Source: Parapedobacter flavus
Lineage (GTDB): Bacteria > Bacteroidota > Bacteroidia > Sphingobacteriales > Sphingobacteriaceae
Assembly (NCBI RefSeq): GCF_035818675.1
Contig: NZ_JAYKZZ010000013.1
Location: 186,001 to 250,000 of the forward strand
DNA length: 64,000 nucleotides
Reading direction: 5' to 3'
Shown here piece by piece: positions 17,421 through 26,294 of this stretch (position 1 is its first letter; the number at the start of each line of letters is the position of its first letter). The notes beneath the pieces were generated by a model. The model was not told the DNA's origin. It did no database searches and was given only the letters and a program-made list of their open reading frames with translations. Position numbers and translations under genes: made by a program.

Positions 17421-18134
17421 ATGTCTATCGTTGTCACTGACCTTCATAAACGCTATGGCACACACCGCGCCCTGAAAGGTATCTCGTTCGAAGCGAAACC
17501 CGGTCGCGTGCTGGGGTTTCTTGGCCCCAATGGCGCAGGAAAGAGCACCACCATGAAAATCCTTGCCGGTAGCCTAGTCCCTACTTCCGGCCACGCCATT
17601 ATCGCCGGCAACAACATACCTCACGATAATCTTGCTGCCCGTCGCCGCACAGGCTACCTCCCCGAAGACAATCCGCTCTATGTGGATATGTATGTAAGGG
17701 AAGCCCTTGCGTTCATGGCAGGCTTGCACAATATCGCGAACAGCAAGACACGTATCGCGGAGGTCATCGCCCTCACCGGGCTCGTCGCCGAGCAACACAA
17801 AAAAATACACCAATTGTCAAAAGGCTACCGGCAGCGCGTCGGACTGGCACAGGCCATCCTCCACGATCCCGACATTCTGATCCTCGACGAGCCTACCTCC
17901 GGGCTTGATCCCAACCAGCTGCAGGATATTCGCGCATTGATCAGGAACCTCGGTCGCGAAAAAACCGTTTTACTGTCTACCCACATTATGCAAGAAGTAG
18001 AAGCCATCTGTGACGACGTCATCATCATCCATCATGGCCAGATTGTAGCCGATTTTCCCCTAGCAGAGCTAACCAGCAGGTACGCCGACGAGCGTCTCGA
18101 GACCCTATTTATCCGACTGACGGCCAGCAACTAA
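17421..18134 (+). CDS. GldA-like ABC transporter ATP-binding protein
   Basis: A 237-residue ATPase of the ABC-2/GldA branch. Walker A GPNGAGKST is at 35-43, signature LSKGYRQRVGLAQA follows, and Walker B ILILDEPTSGLDP ends in the D-loop. The N-terminal half strongly resembles GldA of gliding-motility transporters, but GldA is usually about 300 residues; this one ends shortly after the nucleotide-binding domain with LETLFIRLTASN. No permease or gliding gene is adjacent, so neither gliding nor a substrate can be claimed. Confidence 0.85.
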   Translation: MSIVVTDLHKRYGTHRALKGISFEAKPGRVLGFLGPNGAGKSTTMKILAGSLVPTSGHAIIAGNNIPHDNLAARRRTGYLPEDNPLYVDMYVREALAFMAGLHNIANSKTRIAEVIALTGLVAEQHKKIHQLSKGYRQRVGLAQAILHDPDILILDEPTSGLDPNQLQDIRALIRNLGREKTVLLSTHIMQEVEAICDDVIIIHHGQIVADFPLAELTSRYADERLETLFIRLTASN

Positions 18135-18233
18135 CCGCCATTCACATGGGCTAATAAACAATGTGGCATGTTTTGTGTTATTTAAACGAATAGTTAAATG
18201 ACATAATAAACATTTACATTTAAACGAAAGACC

Positions 18234-18809
18234 ATGAAACGTGTAATTTTATTCTCAGCATTATTTCTTGCCGGCGTATTCGCGGCAAATGCACAAGACG
18301 TAAACAGGCCACAGACCTCGGCTAATGTAGGCATGGCTCCCGTTCAGCAAGGAAACTGGATTGTGGGTGGAAGTTTGGGTAGCTTGGGATATAGCTTCGA
18401 AGGGGAGAATTTTAACATCATGCTTAACCCTCGGGCTGGCTATTTCGTTTCGGACGGCGTGGCGATCGGTTTGAGTTTGGTAGGTTCGTTGGCCACCGTT
18501 CCCGATGGCGATGACCTGTGGGGCTATGGTGTCGCCCCGTTCGTACGTTATTATTTCCCACAAGGCTCAAGCGCGAGTGGTCGTTTCTTTGCTCAGGGCG
18601 ACGTGGGTATCTCGGGCAGTTCACCGGGCTCGGGGGCATCCTTGGCTTTGGGCGCCAATGTAGGCTATGCGCACTTTATCACCAACAGTGTCGCATTGGA
18701 AGCAACAGCTGGATACAACTACAGTAAAGCGACCGTTTCAGGATCAACAGGGCAAAGTGGCCTAGGTGTCGCATTAGGCTTCCAGGTATACCTGCCGGGA
18801 CAGCGGTAG
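18234..18809 (+). CDS. Small outer membrane beta-barrel protein
   Basis: A 191-residue exported protein with a clear signal peptide (cleavage near ANAQ, about residue 21) and alternating strand pattern (NWIVGGSLGSLGYSFEGENF, VGYAHFITNSVALEATAGY). It is an eight-stranded OmpA-like barrel of the kind common in Bacteroidota, with the final strand ending in VALGFQVYLPGQR. The length matches a bare barrel without a periplasmic domain. The function is unknown. A strong terminator follows at 18838. Confidence 0.8.
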   Translation: MKRVILFSALFLAGVFAANAQDVNRPQTSANVGMAPVQQGNWIVGGSLGSLGYSFEGENFNIMLNPRAGYFVSDGVAIGLSLVGSLATVPDGDDLWGYGVAPFVRYYFPQGSSASGRFFAQGDVGISGSSPGSGASLALGANVGYAHFITNSVALEATAGYNYSKATVSGSTGQSGLGVALGFQVYLPGQR

Positions 18810-18837
18810 ACCAACGCATTGACTAAATATTACAAGA

Positions 18838-18869
18838 AAGCACCGGGTACCATCCGGTGCTTTTTTTTT
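18838..18869 (+). terminator. Rho-independent terminator after the barrel gene
   Basis: Perfect 9-bp arms AAGCACCGG (18838-18846) and CCGGTGCTT (18854-18862), 7-nt loop, then a T run to 18869. The T run merges directly into the -7 box of the next gene. Confidence 0.9.
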
Positions 18870-18876
18870 ATCTTTG
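18869..18876 (+). promoter_or_regulatory. -7 box before the cysteine desulfurase gene
   Basis: TATCTTTG, exact TAnnTTTG, ending 4 nt before the ATG at 18881, so the mRNA would be leaderless or nearly so. Its expected -33 position falls inside the upstream terminator stem, and no TTTG is present there. Confidence 0.5.
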
Positions 18877-18880
18877 TGCC

Positions 18881-20017
18881 ATGCAAGTATACATGGATAA
18901 TGCAGCTACCACGCCGATAGACCCCGAGGTCGTCGCCGCTATGGTGGCCACAATGGAGCAAGACTATGGAAACCCCTCTTCCATCCATGCGCATGGGCGG
19001 CGGGTGAAGACCATTGTGGAGAAAGCCCGGAAAACCGTTGCTGGCCTCCTCAATGTATCGCCGGCAGAGGTATTCTTTACTTCGGGCGGCACCGAGGCAG
19101 ACAATACAGCCATCGTGCGGGGTATCATCGACCACGGCATCACCCACGCCATCACTTCACCTTTGGAACATCACGCCGTACTGCATACGCTCGAAGAGCT
19201 CGAAAAAAACGGCACGATCCGGCTGAGCCTGCTGGAGGTAGACGATAAGGGGAACGTAGACTTACACCAGCTGGAGCAGCTGCTCAAAGCCAACCCCCGC
19301 TCGTTGGTTTCCTTGATGCATGCCAATAACGAAATCGGTACCATCACGGATATCGAATACGTATCGGCCCTATGCAAGCAGTACCAGGCCCTATTCCACT
19401 CCGATACCGTGCAGACCATGGGGCATTATGTACACGACCTCAATAAATTACAGATCGATTTTGTAACGGGCGCGGCGCACAAGTTCCACGGCCCGAAGGG
19501 CGTAGGCTTCCTGTATGTAAACCACCACACGAAGATCAAGCCATTTATCTATGGCGGCGCCCAGGAGCGTAACATGCGCGGCGGTACGGAAAACGTGTAT
19601 GGGATCGTGGGATTGGCCAAAGCCCTCGAAATCTGCTATGCGCAGATGACCGAGCACCAACAATACATACAGGGCCTCAAAGACTACATGATGGCCCAAC
19701 TGAAAACGCACATCCACGATGTGCGGTTCAACGGCGAGACCACGCCTGAAAGCAGTCTGTATACGGTACTCAACGTTTCGTTCCCCTGTACCGACCTGGC
19801 CGATATGCTGCTGTTCAACCTCGATATTTCGGGTATTTCTGCCTCCGGCGGTAGCGCGTGCAGCTCGGGGTCTGACATCGGGTCACATGTACTCCATGCC
19901 ATCCAAGCCGATAGCGGTCGGCCCTGCGTACGTTTTTCCTTCTCCAAAAACAATACGAAGGAAGAAATCGACTTTGTTGTAGGCAAACTGCGCGAACTCT
20001 GTTTAGAGAAAGCTTAA
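18881..20017 (+). CDS. Cysteine desulfurase (NifS/IscS family)
   Basis: A 378-residue PLP enzyme that takes sulfur from cysteine for Fe-S clusters and tRNA thiolation. The N-terminus MDNAATTPIDPEV is the family start, the PLP-binding lysine is Lys201 in TGAAHKFHGPKG, and the persulfide Cys327 lies in the loop SGGSACSSGS. The ATG at 18881 was chosen because an upstream in-frame start would lie inside the terminator and promoter. No isc or suf genes are adjacent, so its specific partner is open. Confidence 0.92.
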   Translation: MQVYMDNAATTPIDPEVVAAMVATMEQDYGNPSSIHAHGRRVKTIVEKARKTVAGLLNVSPAEVFFTSGGTEADNTAIVRGIIDHGITHAITSPLEHHAVLHTLEELEKNGTIRLSLLEVDDKGNVDLHQLEQLLKANPRSLVSLMHANNEIGTITDIEYVSALCKQYQALFHSDTVQTMGHYVHDLNKLQIDFVTGAAHKFHGPKGVGFLYVNHHTKIKPFIYGGAQERNMRGGTENVYGIVGLAKALEICYAQMTEHQQYIQGLKDYMMAQLKTHIHDVRFNGETTPESSLYTVLNVSFPCTDLADMLLFNLDISGISASGGSACSSGSDIGSHVLHAIQADSGRPCVRFSFSKNNTKEEIDFVVGKLRELCLEKA

Positions 20018-20032
20018 TGACGGCGGCGGCGT

Positions 20033-20374
20033 TTACGCGTCGTCGTCATCATCTTCATCTTCACCCCTCGCCAATCGATACGCCCCCTGCAGTTCAGACA
20101 GCGCATGCATATCGCGCTTGTTGCGGGCAGCCTGCATGCCTTTTTCATAGGTAATTACCGCATCCGCTTTTCGCCCCAGGGCTTCATACAACTTGCCAAG
20201 GTGATAATAGGTGCCCACATAGTCGGGGTGGTCGTTCACCAACGCCTCGTAATGCCGAAGCGCCTCGTCCGTTTGTTGCAGTTTGAGGTATTCCGTAGCC
20301 AAGGCGTAGGTCAAAAAAGGATCTCCGGGGCTTTCCTTCAAAAATTCAATCAGCTGTTGTAACCGGTTGCTCAT
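20033..20374 (-). CDS. Small TPR-repeat protein
   Basis: A 113-residue soluble protein with two to three tetratricopeptide units: DPFLTYALATEYLKLQQTDEALRHYEAL and YVGTYYHLGKLYEALGRKADAVITYEKG. It ends in a very acidic tail, EDEDDDDDA. TPR proteins are protein-protein adaptors; the partner is unknown. It is convergent with the cysteine desulfurase gene (15-nt gap). A minus-strand -7 box lies 4 nt before the start. Confidence 0.82.
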   Translation of the reverse strand: MSNRLQQLIEFLKESPGDPFLTYALATEYLKLQQTDEALRHYEALVNDHPDYVGTYYHLGKLYEALGRKADAVITYEKGMQAARNKRDMHALSELQGAYRLARGEDEDDDDDA

Positions 20375-20378
20375 GCTG

Positions 20379-20386
20379 CAAACATA
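20379..20386 (-). promoter_or_regulatory. -7 box before the TPR gene
   Basis: Minus-strand TATGTTTG (TAnnTTTG) ends 4 nt before the ATG at 20374, again implying a leaderless transcript. No TTTG is seen at the -33 distance. Confidence 0.45.
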
Positions 20387-20417
20387 GTGATTTTACTGAT
20401 TTTTTATTCCTACCTTT

Positions 20418-20444
20418 ATTGCTTTGAACAACTCATAAAGCAAT
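20418..20444 (+). promoter_or_regulatory. Inverted repeat just before the 20449 start codon
   Basis: Arms ATTGCTTT (20418-20425) and AAAGCAAT (20437-20444) with an 11-nt loop, ending 4 nt before the ATG. It overlaps a weak -7 box TACCTTTA (20411-20418). It could be an operator or an mRNA hairpin that limits initiation. Confidence 0.45.
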
Positions 20445-20448
20445 ACCG

Positions 20449-21384
20449 ATGGATCGTAGAACCTTTATCGCGTTAGGCGCGGCTTCCGGTGCCTTGTTGG
20501 CCGGCCCTACTGTACAAGCAGCACAACCCAGTACGCAAAAGCGCTATCAGAACGGCGTAAGCCCGTGGCCAATTTGCCTGGATACCGCTACGGTAAGGCC
20601 CGCGTCCTTGCCTGAAAAAGTAAAGATCGCGGCCAAGGCTGGGTACGATGCCATCGAGCCGTGGGACGGTGAACTGGCGGAATTCGAAGCCAGCGGCGGT
20701 AACCTTAAAGACCTCGGCAAGGAAATCGAAGACCTCGGGCTTTTTGTACCCAGCGTCATCGGTCTGTGGAATGCATTACCACCTACGCCGGAACTTTTTG
20801 AGCAATCGCTCATTGACACCCGCCGACGCATGCGCATGGCGGCCGATATCGGGTCCCAGCACATACAGACCATCCCGAACACTGTGGGCGACAACTACGA
20901 TCAACGGTGGGTATCCCAACGCTACCGCGATCTCATCGAATTGGCAAAAAACGACTACGGATTGCATGCAGCATTGGTCTTCGTGAAATATTTCCCGCTG
21001 AAAACGCTGGGCCAAGCGATGGCCGTGGCTTTGGACGCCAACCATCCGGATGCCATGGTGATCCCAGACACCTACCACATGTACATTTCTGAAGGAGGCT
21101 TTGAAGGACTACCCCTCATCAGCGGGAAAAGCATAGCCATCTTTCAGTTTTCCGACGCACCGGCTACACCGGCATTAGCGCAGTTAGAAGATAGCCACCG
21201 GGTATACCCCGGTGACGGAATCCTACCATTGACGAAGGTGCTTCGCGATCTCAAAGCCACCGGTTTCGAAAAGTGTGTATCATTGGAATTATACAACCCC
21301 GAATACTGGAAACAAGACCTACAGCAAGTTGCCGAAACGGGGTTGCGCAAGACCCTCGCCGTGATTCATGAAGCCGGTGTATAG
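20449..21384 (+). CDS. Sugar phosphate isomerase/epimerase-like TIM barrel, exported
   Basis: A 311-residue protein of the xylose isomerase-like TIM barrel (AP endonuclease family 2) superfamily. The N-terminus MDRRTFIALGAASGALLAG carries a twin-Arg-like RR and a hydrophobic core, so export by Tat is likely. Barrel elements include KAGYDAIEPWDGELAEF, IQTIPNTVGDNYD and CVSLELYNPEYW, the last holding a conserved Glu metal ligand. The real substrate is unknown. Bacteroidota use many such enzymes in sugar degradation, but the neighbours here give no pathway. Confidence 0.8.
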   Translation: MDRRTFIALGAASGALLAGPTVQAAQPSTQKRYQNGVSPWPICLDTATVRPASLPEKVKIAAKAGYDAIEPWDGELAEFEASGGNLKDLGKEIEDLGLFVPSVIGLWNALPPTPELFEQSLIDTRRRMRMAADIGSQHIQTIPNTVGDNYDQRWVSQRYRDLIELAKNDYGLHAALVFVKYFPLKTLGQAMAVALDANHPDAMVIPDTYHMYISEGGFEGLPLISGKSIAIFQFSDAPATPALAQLEDSHRVYPGDGILPLTKVLRDLKATGFEKCVSLELYNPEYWKQDLQQVAETGLRKTLAVIHEAGV

Positions 21385-21408
21385 CCCCCATGGGCGTGGC
21401 TCTGTTAC

Positions 21409-21747
21409 TCACTGATTGCTGATCTCGCTGCAGTCCATATCGCCCCATTCTTCCATGGCTTCCTCGGCGGCTTCTCTAAGTTCCGGATACATATTGCATT
21501 TCCGGGCGGCTTTCAGATAATCCTCGCCCGCTTTTTTATACTTCTGGCAATTGGCTACGCTCATGTCTTCAGAAAACGCCAACGCGGCCTTCGAAAATTG
21601 TTCACTCTTTTTTACCAAGTCATCACATCCACCAAGGCCAAGCGGGTTTGCCTTTTTACAGCCGGTCAGGGCGGTGGTGGCCACGGCCACAGACACTATT
21701 CCCAGTACCCATGTCCTACGTAACGTTCCTTTTTTAAAGCAATTCAT
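21409..21747 (-). CDS. Small Cys-containing lipoprotein
   Basis: A 112-residue predicted lipoprotein with lipobox ALTGC (Cys30), a mature part with four more cysteines (GGCDDLV, NCQKYKKAG, RKCNMYPEL, MDCSEISNQ) likely forming disulfides, and a helical body. I recognise no family. The signal peptide is preceded by a basic stretch (KKGTLRRT). A 26-bp element shared with the region at 28474 lies 133 nt upstream, between this gene and the divergent barrel gene. Confidence 0.7.
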   Translation of the reverse strand: MNCFKKGTLRRTWVLGIVSVAVATTALTGCKKANPLGLGGCDDLVKKSEQFSKAALAFSEDMSVANCQKYKKAGEDYLKAARKCNMYPELREAAEEAMEEWGDMDCSEISNQ

Positions 21748-21879
21748 AATTTTTATTTATATTGTTAATAATCAGACATCTCATCATTCAAAAATGTCCT
21801 CGTTTCACCGGCTAGGCAACCCCCAAAAGAGGGTATGATTTAATCGGTAAGCAAATGTCAACACAAATAAACGGTTATA

Positions 21880-21905
21880 CAATACACCAAATTAGGTATT
21901 TATGG
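21880..21905. repeat. 26-bp element, copy 1
   Basis: Identical over 26 bp to 28474-28499. It contains the dyad ACCAAATTAGGT (ACC-N6-GGT). It lies in a divergent intergenic region between a minus-strand lipoprotein gene and a plus-strand secreted-protein gene, as does copy 2. Probably a regulator binding site; which regulator is unknown. Confidence 0.8.
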
Positions 21906-22039
21906 CAGTCTTATTATGGAACGATTAATCAATACAGCGCAAACCCATCGTCCGTTTACGGGCTGTCTCCAAAAATATCTGAACTATTTGCGAAAATTTA
22001 ACGTGTCATTGATACTTCTTTCTATATTTACCGGCGTAT

Positions 22040-22684
22040 ATGAAAAGAAATCTATTCCCGCTCATCATCATCCTACTCTCCTTCCCTATAGCCAGCATCC
22101 AAGCACAAACCGATTTCGGCATCAAAGGCGGCGTTAATTATGCTACGTACAGTTACGGCGACCACGCGGCACCATCAAAAGCGTCGCCCATAGCCCGCTT
22201 TTACCTGGCAGGATACTTGGCGGTTCGGATGGCGCCGGGCCTTTACCTTCAGCCGGAAGTTGCGTTACATGGTAAAGGTGCACGCGTAACGAAAACCGAT
22301 GCTGTGGCCGGTGCCGATGAGATTACGCAGCGCACGAGTTGGTTGGATATACCCATCAATGCGCTTGGGAAAATACCCATTGGCAACCACGGGAATGTCT
22401 TTGCAGGTGGAGGCCCCTATATCGGTATTGCCATGAATGGAGAAAACACCTATTCCGACGGCTCCACGTCGGCCGTGATCATCTACAAAGACAAAAACTT
22501 GAGAAGCCTAGATTATGGAATCAATTTTCTGGCCGGTGTAAAATTCAGTTTCGTATCGCTCCATGCAAGCTATAGCTTCGGTTTGACCAACATCACTTAC
22601 GACACCAACAAGTGGTCAAAAGATATAAAAAACAGGGTACTATCGATCGGCGCGGGCGTATCGTTTGCTTCGCTACATCAATAG
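22040..22684 (+). CDS. Outer membrane beta-barrel (porin family) protein
   Basis: A 214-residue exported protein. The signal peptide ends near IQAQ (about residue 21), and the mature part starts with TDFGIKGGVNYATYSYGD, the usual first strand of Bacteroidota OMP_b-brl_2 proteins. YLAVRMAPGLYLQPEVALHGKG and NVFAGGGPYIGIAMNG are further strand motifs. Function is unknown; such barrels are often stress- or envelope-related. A weak TATATTTA box lies at 22023-22030. Confidence 0.82.
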   Translation: MKRNLFPLIIILLSFPIASIQAQTDFGIKGGVNYATYSYGDHAAPSKASPIARFYLAGYLAVRMAPGLYLQPEVALHGKGARVTKTDAVAGADEITQRTSWLDIPINALGKIPIGNHGNVFAGGGPYIGIAMNGENTYSDGSTSAVIIYKDKNLRSLDYGINFLAGVKFSFVSLHASYSFGLTNITYDTNKWSKDIKNRVLSIGAGVSFASLHQ

Positions 22685-22817
22685 TACAGATACAATTGAG
22701 TAGTGTGAATAGAAGTACATTCTTGATTTTTCCTGCGGAAAAGTTTCGCTAATCCACCCATTCTTGTTATTTTGCGACCTGAACTTTTTCTCATTTAAAA
22801 AAAATCCCATTTTTTTT

Positions 22818-24413
22818 ATGCGTTTATATAAGAAGACAGCGTCTTTATCAGTATTATTTACCATTTTACTTTTCATTTTATTATTACCCCTCCCGGTTGG
22901 TGCGGTCGGCATCGACCAACAGATCGATGAATGGTTCGCGCCCATCGCTAACTGGTGGGAACAGGTTGTTTTTTTCGCGATTCCCTTTACTGACGAGATT
23001 TCTATTCCGCTCGTCTTGATTTTATTGGTATCAGGGGGCATTTTTTTTACTATTTATTTCCGACTTGTCAATATCCGAAAACTACCGGTTGCGATGCGTG
23101 CGATACGGGGTAAATATGACGAAGTGGAACAGCAGCCCTCGGCCGATGGGAAGCCGGTTGCCGGCGAGCTCACCCACTTCCAGGCACTCACAGCTGCGCT
23201 ATCAGGTACGGTTGGACTGGGCAACATTGCCGGCGTTTCCGTAGCCATTGCCATTGGTGGGCCCGGTGCTACCTTTTGGATGATCATTTCTGGCCTGCTT
23301 GGTATGAGTACCAAATTTGTGGAGTGTACACTGGGCGTGAAATACCGCGATGTGGGAAAAGACGGCCAAACCTACGGCGGCCCGATGTACTACTTATCCA
23401 AAGGATTTAAGGAGTTGAAGGCCGGCCGGTTGGGCAAAGTATTGGCCATTATTTTCGCGTTGATGTGTGTGGGGGCCTCACTCGGCGGAGGAAATGCTTT
23501 TCAATCGAATCAAGCGGTTGCCCAACTAACCACAACCATGGGTATCGACGGCAGCTTTATTAAAACGGTATTCGGAATTGGGCTGGCCATACTGGTGGGT
23601 ATTGTAATTATCGGTGGCATCAAACGCATTGGACAAATCACTGAAAAATTGGTGCCTTTCATGGGCATCGTTTACCTGTTGGGCGCCCTTACAGTCGTCG
23701 CAGCACATTACGAATACATCGGCGAGGCATTCGGCCTTATCATTGGCCAGGCATTTTCGCCTGCTGCCGGGCTCGGTGGGTTTGTAGGGGTGTTGATCAC
23801 CGGCTTCCGCCGCGCAAGTTTCTCGAACGAAGCGGGCATTGGCTCTGCAGCCATTGCACACTCTTGCGTGCGTACACAGTATCCGGCCAGCGAGGGGTTG
23901 GTCGCGCTCTTGGAACCCTTTATCGATACTGTGGTCATCTGCACGTTGACGGCGCTGACGATTATTTTCTTTAACAGCGAGGGTATGTTCACCTACGGCG
24001 TTACGGACCAATTAGGAAACGTACTGATCGGTGACAGCGAACGTGCCGTGGGTGGGGTTGAGCTGACCAGTTTGGCATTCGAAAGCGTGATTCCCCATTT
24101 TTCTATCGTGCTTACCTTGGCGGTTTGCCTCTTTGCTTTTTCTACCATGCTGTCGTGGTCGTATTACGGCATCCAATCGTGGAAATTCCTGTTCGGCCGC
24201 TCTAAATGGGCCGACCTGTCGTATAAAGTGCTATTTCTGGTGTTTGTGGTCATCGGTGCCGCGGCCACCCTCGATTCGGTGATTAAGTTTTCGGATGCGA
24301 TGATCCTGGCCATGACCTTCCCCAATATCATCGGCCTGTTTCTGCTAGCGCCGAAAGTGAAGGGCGAGCTGAATCGTTATCTGGAAGCCATCCGTACGCG
24401 GAAGGTAAAGTAA
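22818..24413 (+). CDS. Alanine/glycine:cation symporter (AgcS family)
   Basis: A 531-residue inner-membrane protein that imports alanine or glycine with Na+ or H+. About ten to eleven membrane helices are visible. Family motifs include TAALSGTVGLGNIAGVSVAI near the N-terminal third and GFRRASFSNEAGIGSAAIAH, the signature of the sodium:alanine symporter family. The ATG at 22818 follows a T-rich tract; an upstream start at 22764 would add a Phe-rich non-conserved extension. A 248-nt gene-free stretch follows before proC. Confidence 0.9.
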   Translation: MRLYKKTASLSVLFTILLFILLLPLPVGAVGIDQQIDEWFAPIANWWEQVVFFAIPFTDEISIPLVLILLVSGGIFFTIYFRLVNIRKLPVAMRAIRGKYDEVEQQPSADGKPVAGELTHFQALTAALSGTVGLGNIAGVSVAIAIGGPGATFWMIISGLLGMSTKFVECTLGVKYRDVGKDGQTYGGPMYYLSKGFKELKAGRLGKVLAIIFALMCVGASLGGGNAFQSNQAVAQLTTTMGIDGSFIKTVFGIGLAILVGIVIIGGIKRIGQITEKLVPFMGIVYLLGALTVVAAHYEYIGEAFGLIIGQAFSPAAGLGGFVGVLITGFRRASFSNEAGIGSAAIAHSCVRTQYPASEGLVALLEPFIDTVVICTLTALTIIFFNSEGMFTYGVTDQLGNVLIGDSERAVGGVELTSLAFESVIPHFSIVLTLAVCLFAFSTMLSWSYYGIQSWKFLFGRSKWADLSYKVLFLVFVVIGAAATLDSVIKFSDAMILAMTFPNIIGLFLLAPKVKGELNRYLEAIRTRKVK

Positions 24414-24661
24414 CGCGCAGAACGGGTGACAATATTGCAGTAGGGCTGACGCAGAATTACCCAACTGACATATTTGCAGCCCATCGAAGATAAATCACCA
24501 TTGCGGTTAGATAGCCGGGGTTAACTCGGTTGAGGCATCTCGCTATGCGGGGCATTTCCCGCAAGCTGACTAACAATATGACAAAAACTGGCATGCCTGC
24601 ATGAAGGTTGTACTTCATGGGGTAAATAGTTGAAAATTAAATTGAATCAAAGAAAGAAAAA
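24414..24661 (+). other. Gene-free leader region before proC
   Basis: No ORF of note. Two small perfect hairpins are visible: GCGGG/CCCGC (24547-24562) and CATGAAG/CTTCATG (24600-24619). The longer-range complement GGGCTG/CAGCCC may pair as well. There is no poly-T terminator and no consensus promoter that I can pick with confidence. Confidence 0.4.
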
Positions 24662-25492
24662 ATGAACGTACTTGTAATTGGCGGCGGTAACATGGGAATG
24701 ACGTATGCGGAAGCGATCGCTAAGTCCAATTTTTTAACACCCGGAAGTTTAATGATTTTTGATAAAAGCGAAGAAAAGCAAGCGGAGCTGCGGGCTTGCG
24801 GGCTTTTCGACGTGCATGAGGGTTTAGACACCTGCGTACCGAAAGCAGACGTGGTATTGATCGCGGTTAAACCGGCACATGCGGCCGCATTGATGGAAGA
24901 AATGAAGCCGATGATTTCAGCGGAGCAGCTGTTTGTATCCATCATGGCGGGTGTAACAATAGACACCATCAAGCAGGGGCTTGACGCGGGGAAAGTGGTG
25001 CGGGCCATGCCCAATCTACCGGCGCAGGTTGGGCTGGGGATGACATCCTTCACTGGCTCCGATGAAGTATCCCGACTGGAGCTGGCTGCTATTGAGCAGC
25101 TACTCGATACCACCGGGCGCTCCATTAGTTTAACGTCCGAATCCGAAATCGATGCCTCTACCGGCATATCAGGAAGTGGACCTGCCTATATATTCTATTT
25201 TATGCAGGCAATGATGGATGCCGCACTGAAGATGGGCTTCAGCAAAGAAGATGCTCGGCTATTGGTGGGCCAGACATTTGCCGGTGCAGTCGAGCTGTTC
25301 AACTCATCAACCTTAAGTCCGGAAGACTGGATGGCGAGGGTCGCCTCCAAGGGTGGCACCACCCGTGCAGCGCTCGATTCGATGGATGATAACAACGTCA
25401 ATGCCCTCATCCAGGAAGCAGCCTATGCCGCATTCCACCGAGCAGAAGAACTGGGCAAACAAACTGAAGGAAAGGAGGCTACCAATGCATAA
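24662..25492 (+). CDS. proC: Pyrroline-5-carboxylate reductase
   Basis: A 276-residue NAD(P)H enzyme that makes proline from pyrroline-5-carboxylate, the last step of proline synthesis. The dinucleotide-binding start is VLVIGGGNMGMTYAEAI, VVRAMPNLPAQVGLGMT holds the conserved MPN, and the C-terminal signature is SGSGPAYIFYFMQAMMDAALKMG. It is the first gene of proC-proB-proA and overlaps proB by 8 nt. An unusually strong Shine-Dalgarno sequence for proB lies within its last codons. Confidence 0.95.
   Translation: MNVLVIGGGNMGMTYAEAIAKSNFLTPGSLMIFDKSEEKQAELRACGLFDVHEGLDTCVPKADVVLIAVKPAHAAALMEEMKPMISAEQLFVSIMAGVTIDTIKQGLDAGKVVRAMPNLPAQVGLGMTSFTGSDEVSRLELAAIEQLLDTTGRSISLTSESEIDASTGISGSGPAYIFYFMQAMMDAALKMGFSKEDARLLVGQTFAGAVELFNSSTLSPEDWMARVASKGGTTRAALDSMDDNNVNALIQEAAYAAFHRAEELGKQTEGKEATNA
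25471..25478 (+). promoter_or_regulatory. Strong Shine-Dalgarno sequence for proB inside proC
   Basis: AAAGGAGG lies 6 nt before the proB ATG at 25485. SD sequences this strong are rare in this window, and it decides the proB start within a longer open frame that begins at 25353. Confidence 0.75.
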
Positions 25493-26282
25493 TGAAACCA
25501 CAGTAGGCAAACCCATACAGCGGGTCGTCATCAAAGTCGGCACCCATGTCATTACCAATAAGGACAACCGTATCACCGGGAAAATCCTTACGAAACTCGT
25601 CGATCAAATTGCCCACCTCTATGAACACGGCATCCACGCCGTATTGGTTTCATCGGGCTCGGTCATCGCCGGCAAGGAGGTAATGGGCCATCGACTGAAG
25701 GCAACGGACAAGATTACCCGCCGACAGGTGTTCTCGGCCATCGGCCAGCCGCGCATGATGCGGCACTACTACAACCTGTTCCACCATCACGGCATGCGCT
25801 GTGCTCAGGTATTGGCAACGAAGCGCGATTTTGATATCGGCAAACACCGCGACAACATGGTCAACTGCTATGAAGGCCTAATGGCCGAGGGAGTTATCCC
25901 AATCGCCAACGAAGACGATGCCGTGTCGCTGTCGATGTCGACCTTTACCGACAACGACGAGCTGGCAAGCTTGGTGGCCGAATTGATTAACGCCGACCTA
26001 TTGATTTTGCTCACCGACACGGACGGGTTGTTCAACGGCCATCCGGACGACGCAAACAGCGAATTGATCCCTCATCTCAACGTGGATGAACCCGTGGAGC
26101 AGTACATCCAAAAAACGGATAAGGGCGAAGCCAGCGGCCGCGGGGGGATGGCCTCCAAACTACGGGTCGCTAAGCACACCGCGCGGCAGAATATCCCTAC
26201 TTTTATTGCGAATGGAAAAACAGACGATATCATTACCGACATCGTCTTCGGTAAAACAGCGGGAACGAAGGTTACCCGCTAA
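25485..26282 (+). CDS. proB: Glutamate 5-kinase
   Basis: A 265-residue amino acid kinase that makes gamma-glutamyl phosphate, the first step of proline synthesis. Visible are RVVIKVGTHVITN (phosphate-binding Lys), LVSSGSVIAGKEV, PIANEDDAVS and the C-terminal GRGGMASKLRVAKHTA. It lacks the C-terminal PUA domain found in the E. coli enzyme, as in many bacteria. The start at 25485 is set by the SD sequence and the homologous N-terminus. Confidence 0.93.
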   Translation: MHNETTVGKPIQRVVIKVGTHVITNKDNRITGKILTKLVDQIAHLYEHGIHAVLVSSGSVIAGKEVMGHRLKATDKITRRQVFSAIGQPRMMRHYYNLFHHHGMRCAQVLATKRDFDIGKHRDNMVNCYEGLMAEGVIPIANEDDAVSLSMSTFTDNDELASLVAELINADLLILLTDTDGLFNGHPDDANSELIPHLNVDEPVEQYIQKTDKGEASGRGGMASKLRVAKHTARQNIPTFIANGKTDDIITDIVFGKTAGTKVTR

Positions 26283-26294
26283 ATAAACAATATA

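Noticed and set aside
21901..21917. Sigma-54 promoter next to the first 26-bp element
   Set aside because: TGGCAG is followed at the right distance by TTATG, which lacks the required GC at -12, and the second 26-bp copy has no such sequence.
24586..24603. Sigma-54 promoter before proC
   Set aside because: TGGCAT is followed by TGC at too short a distance (7 nt instead of 10).
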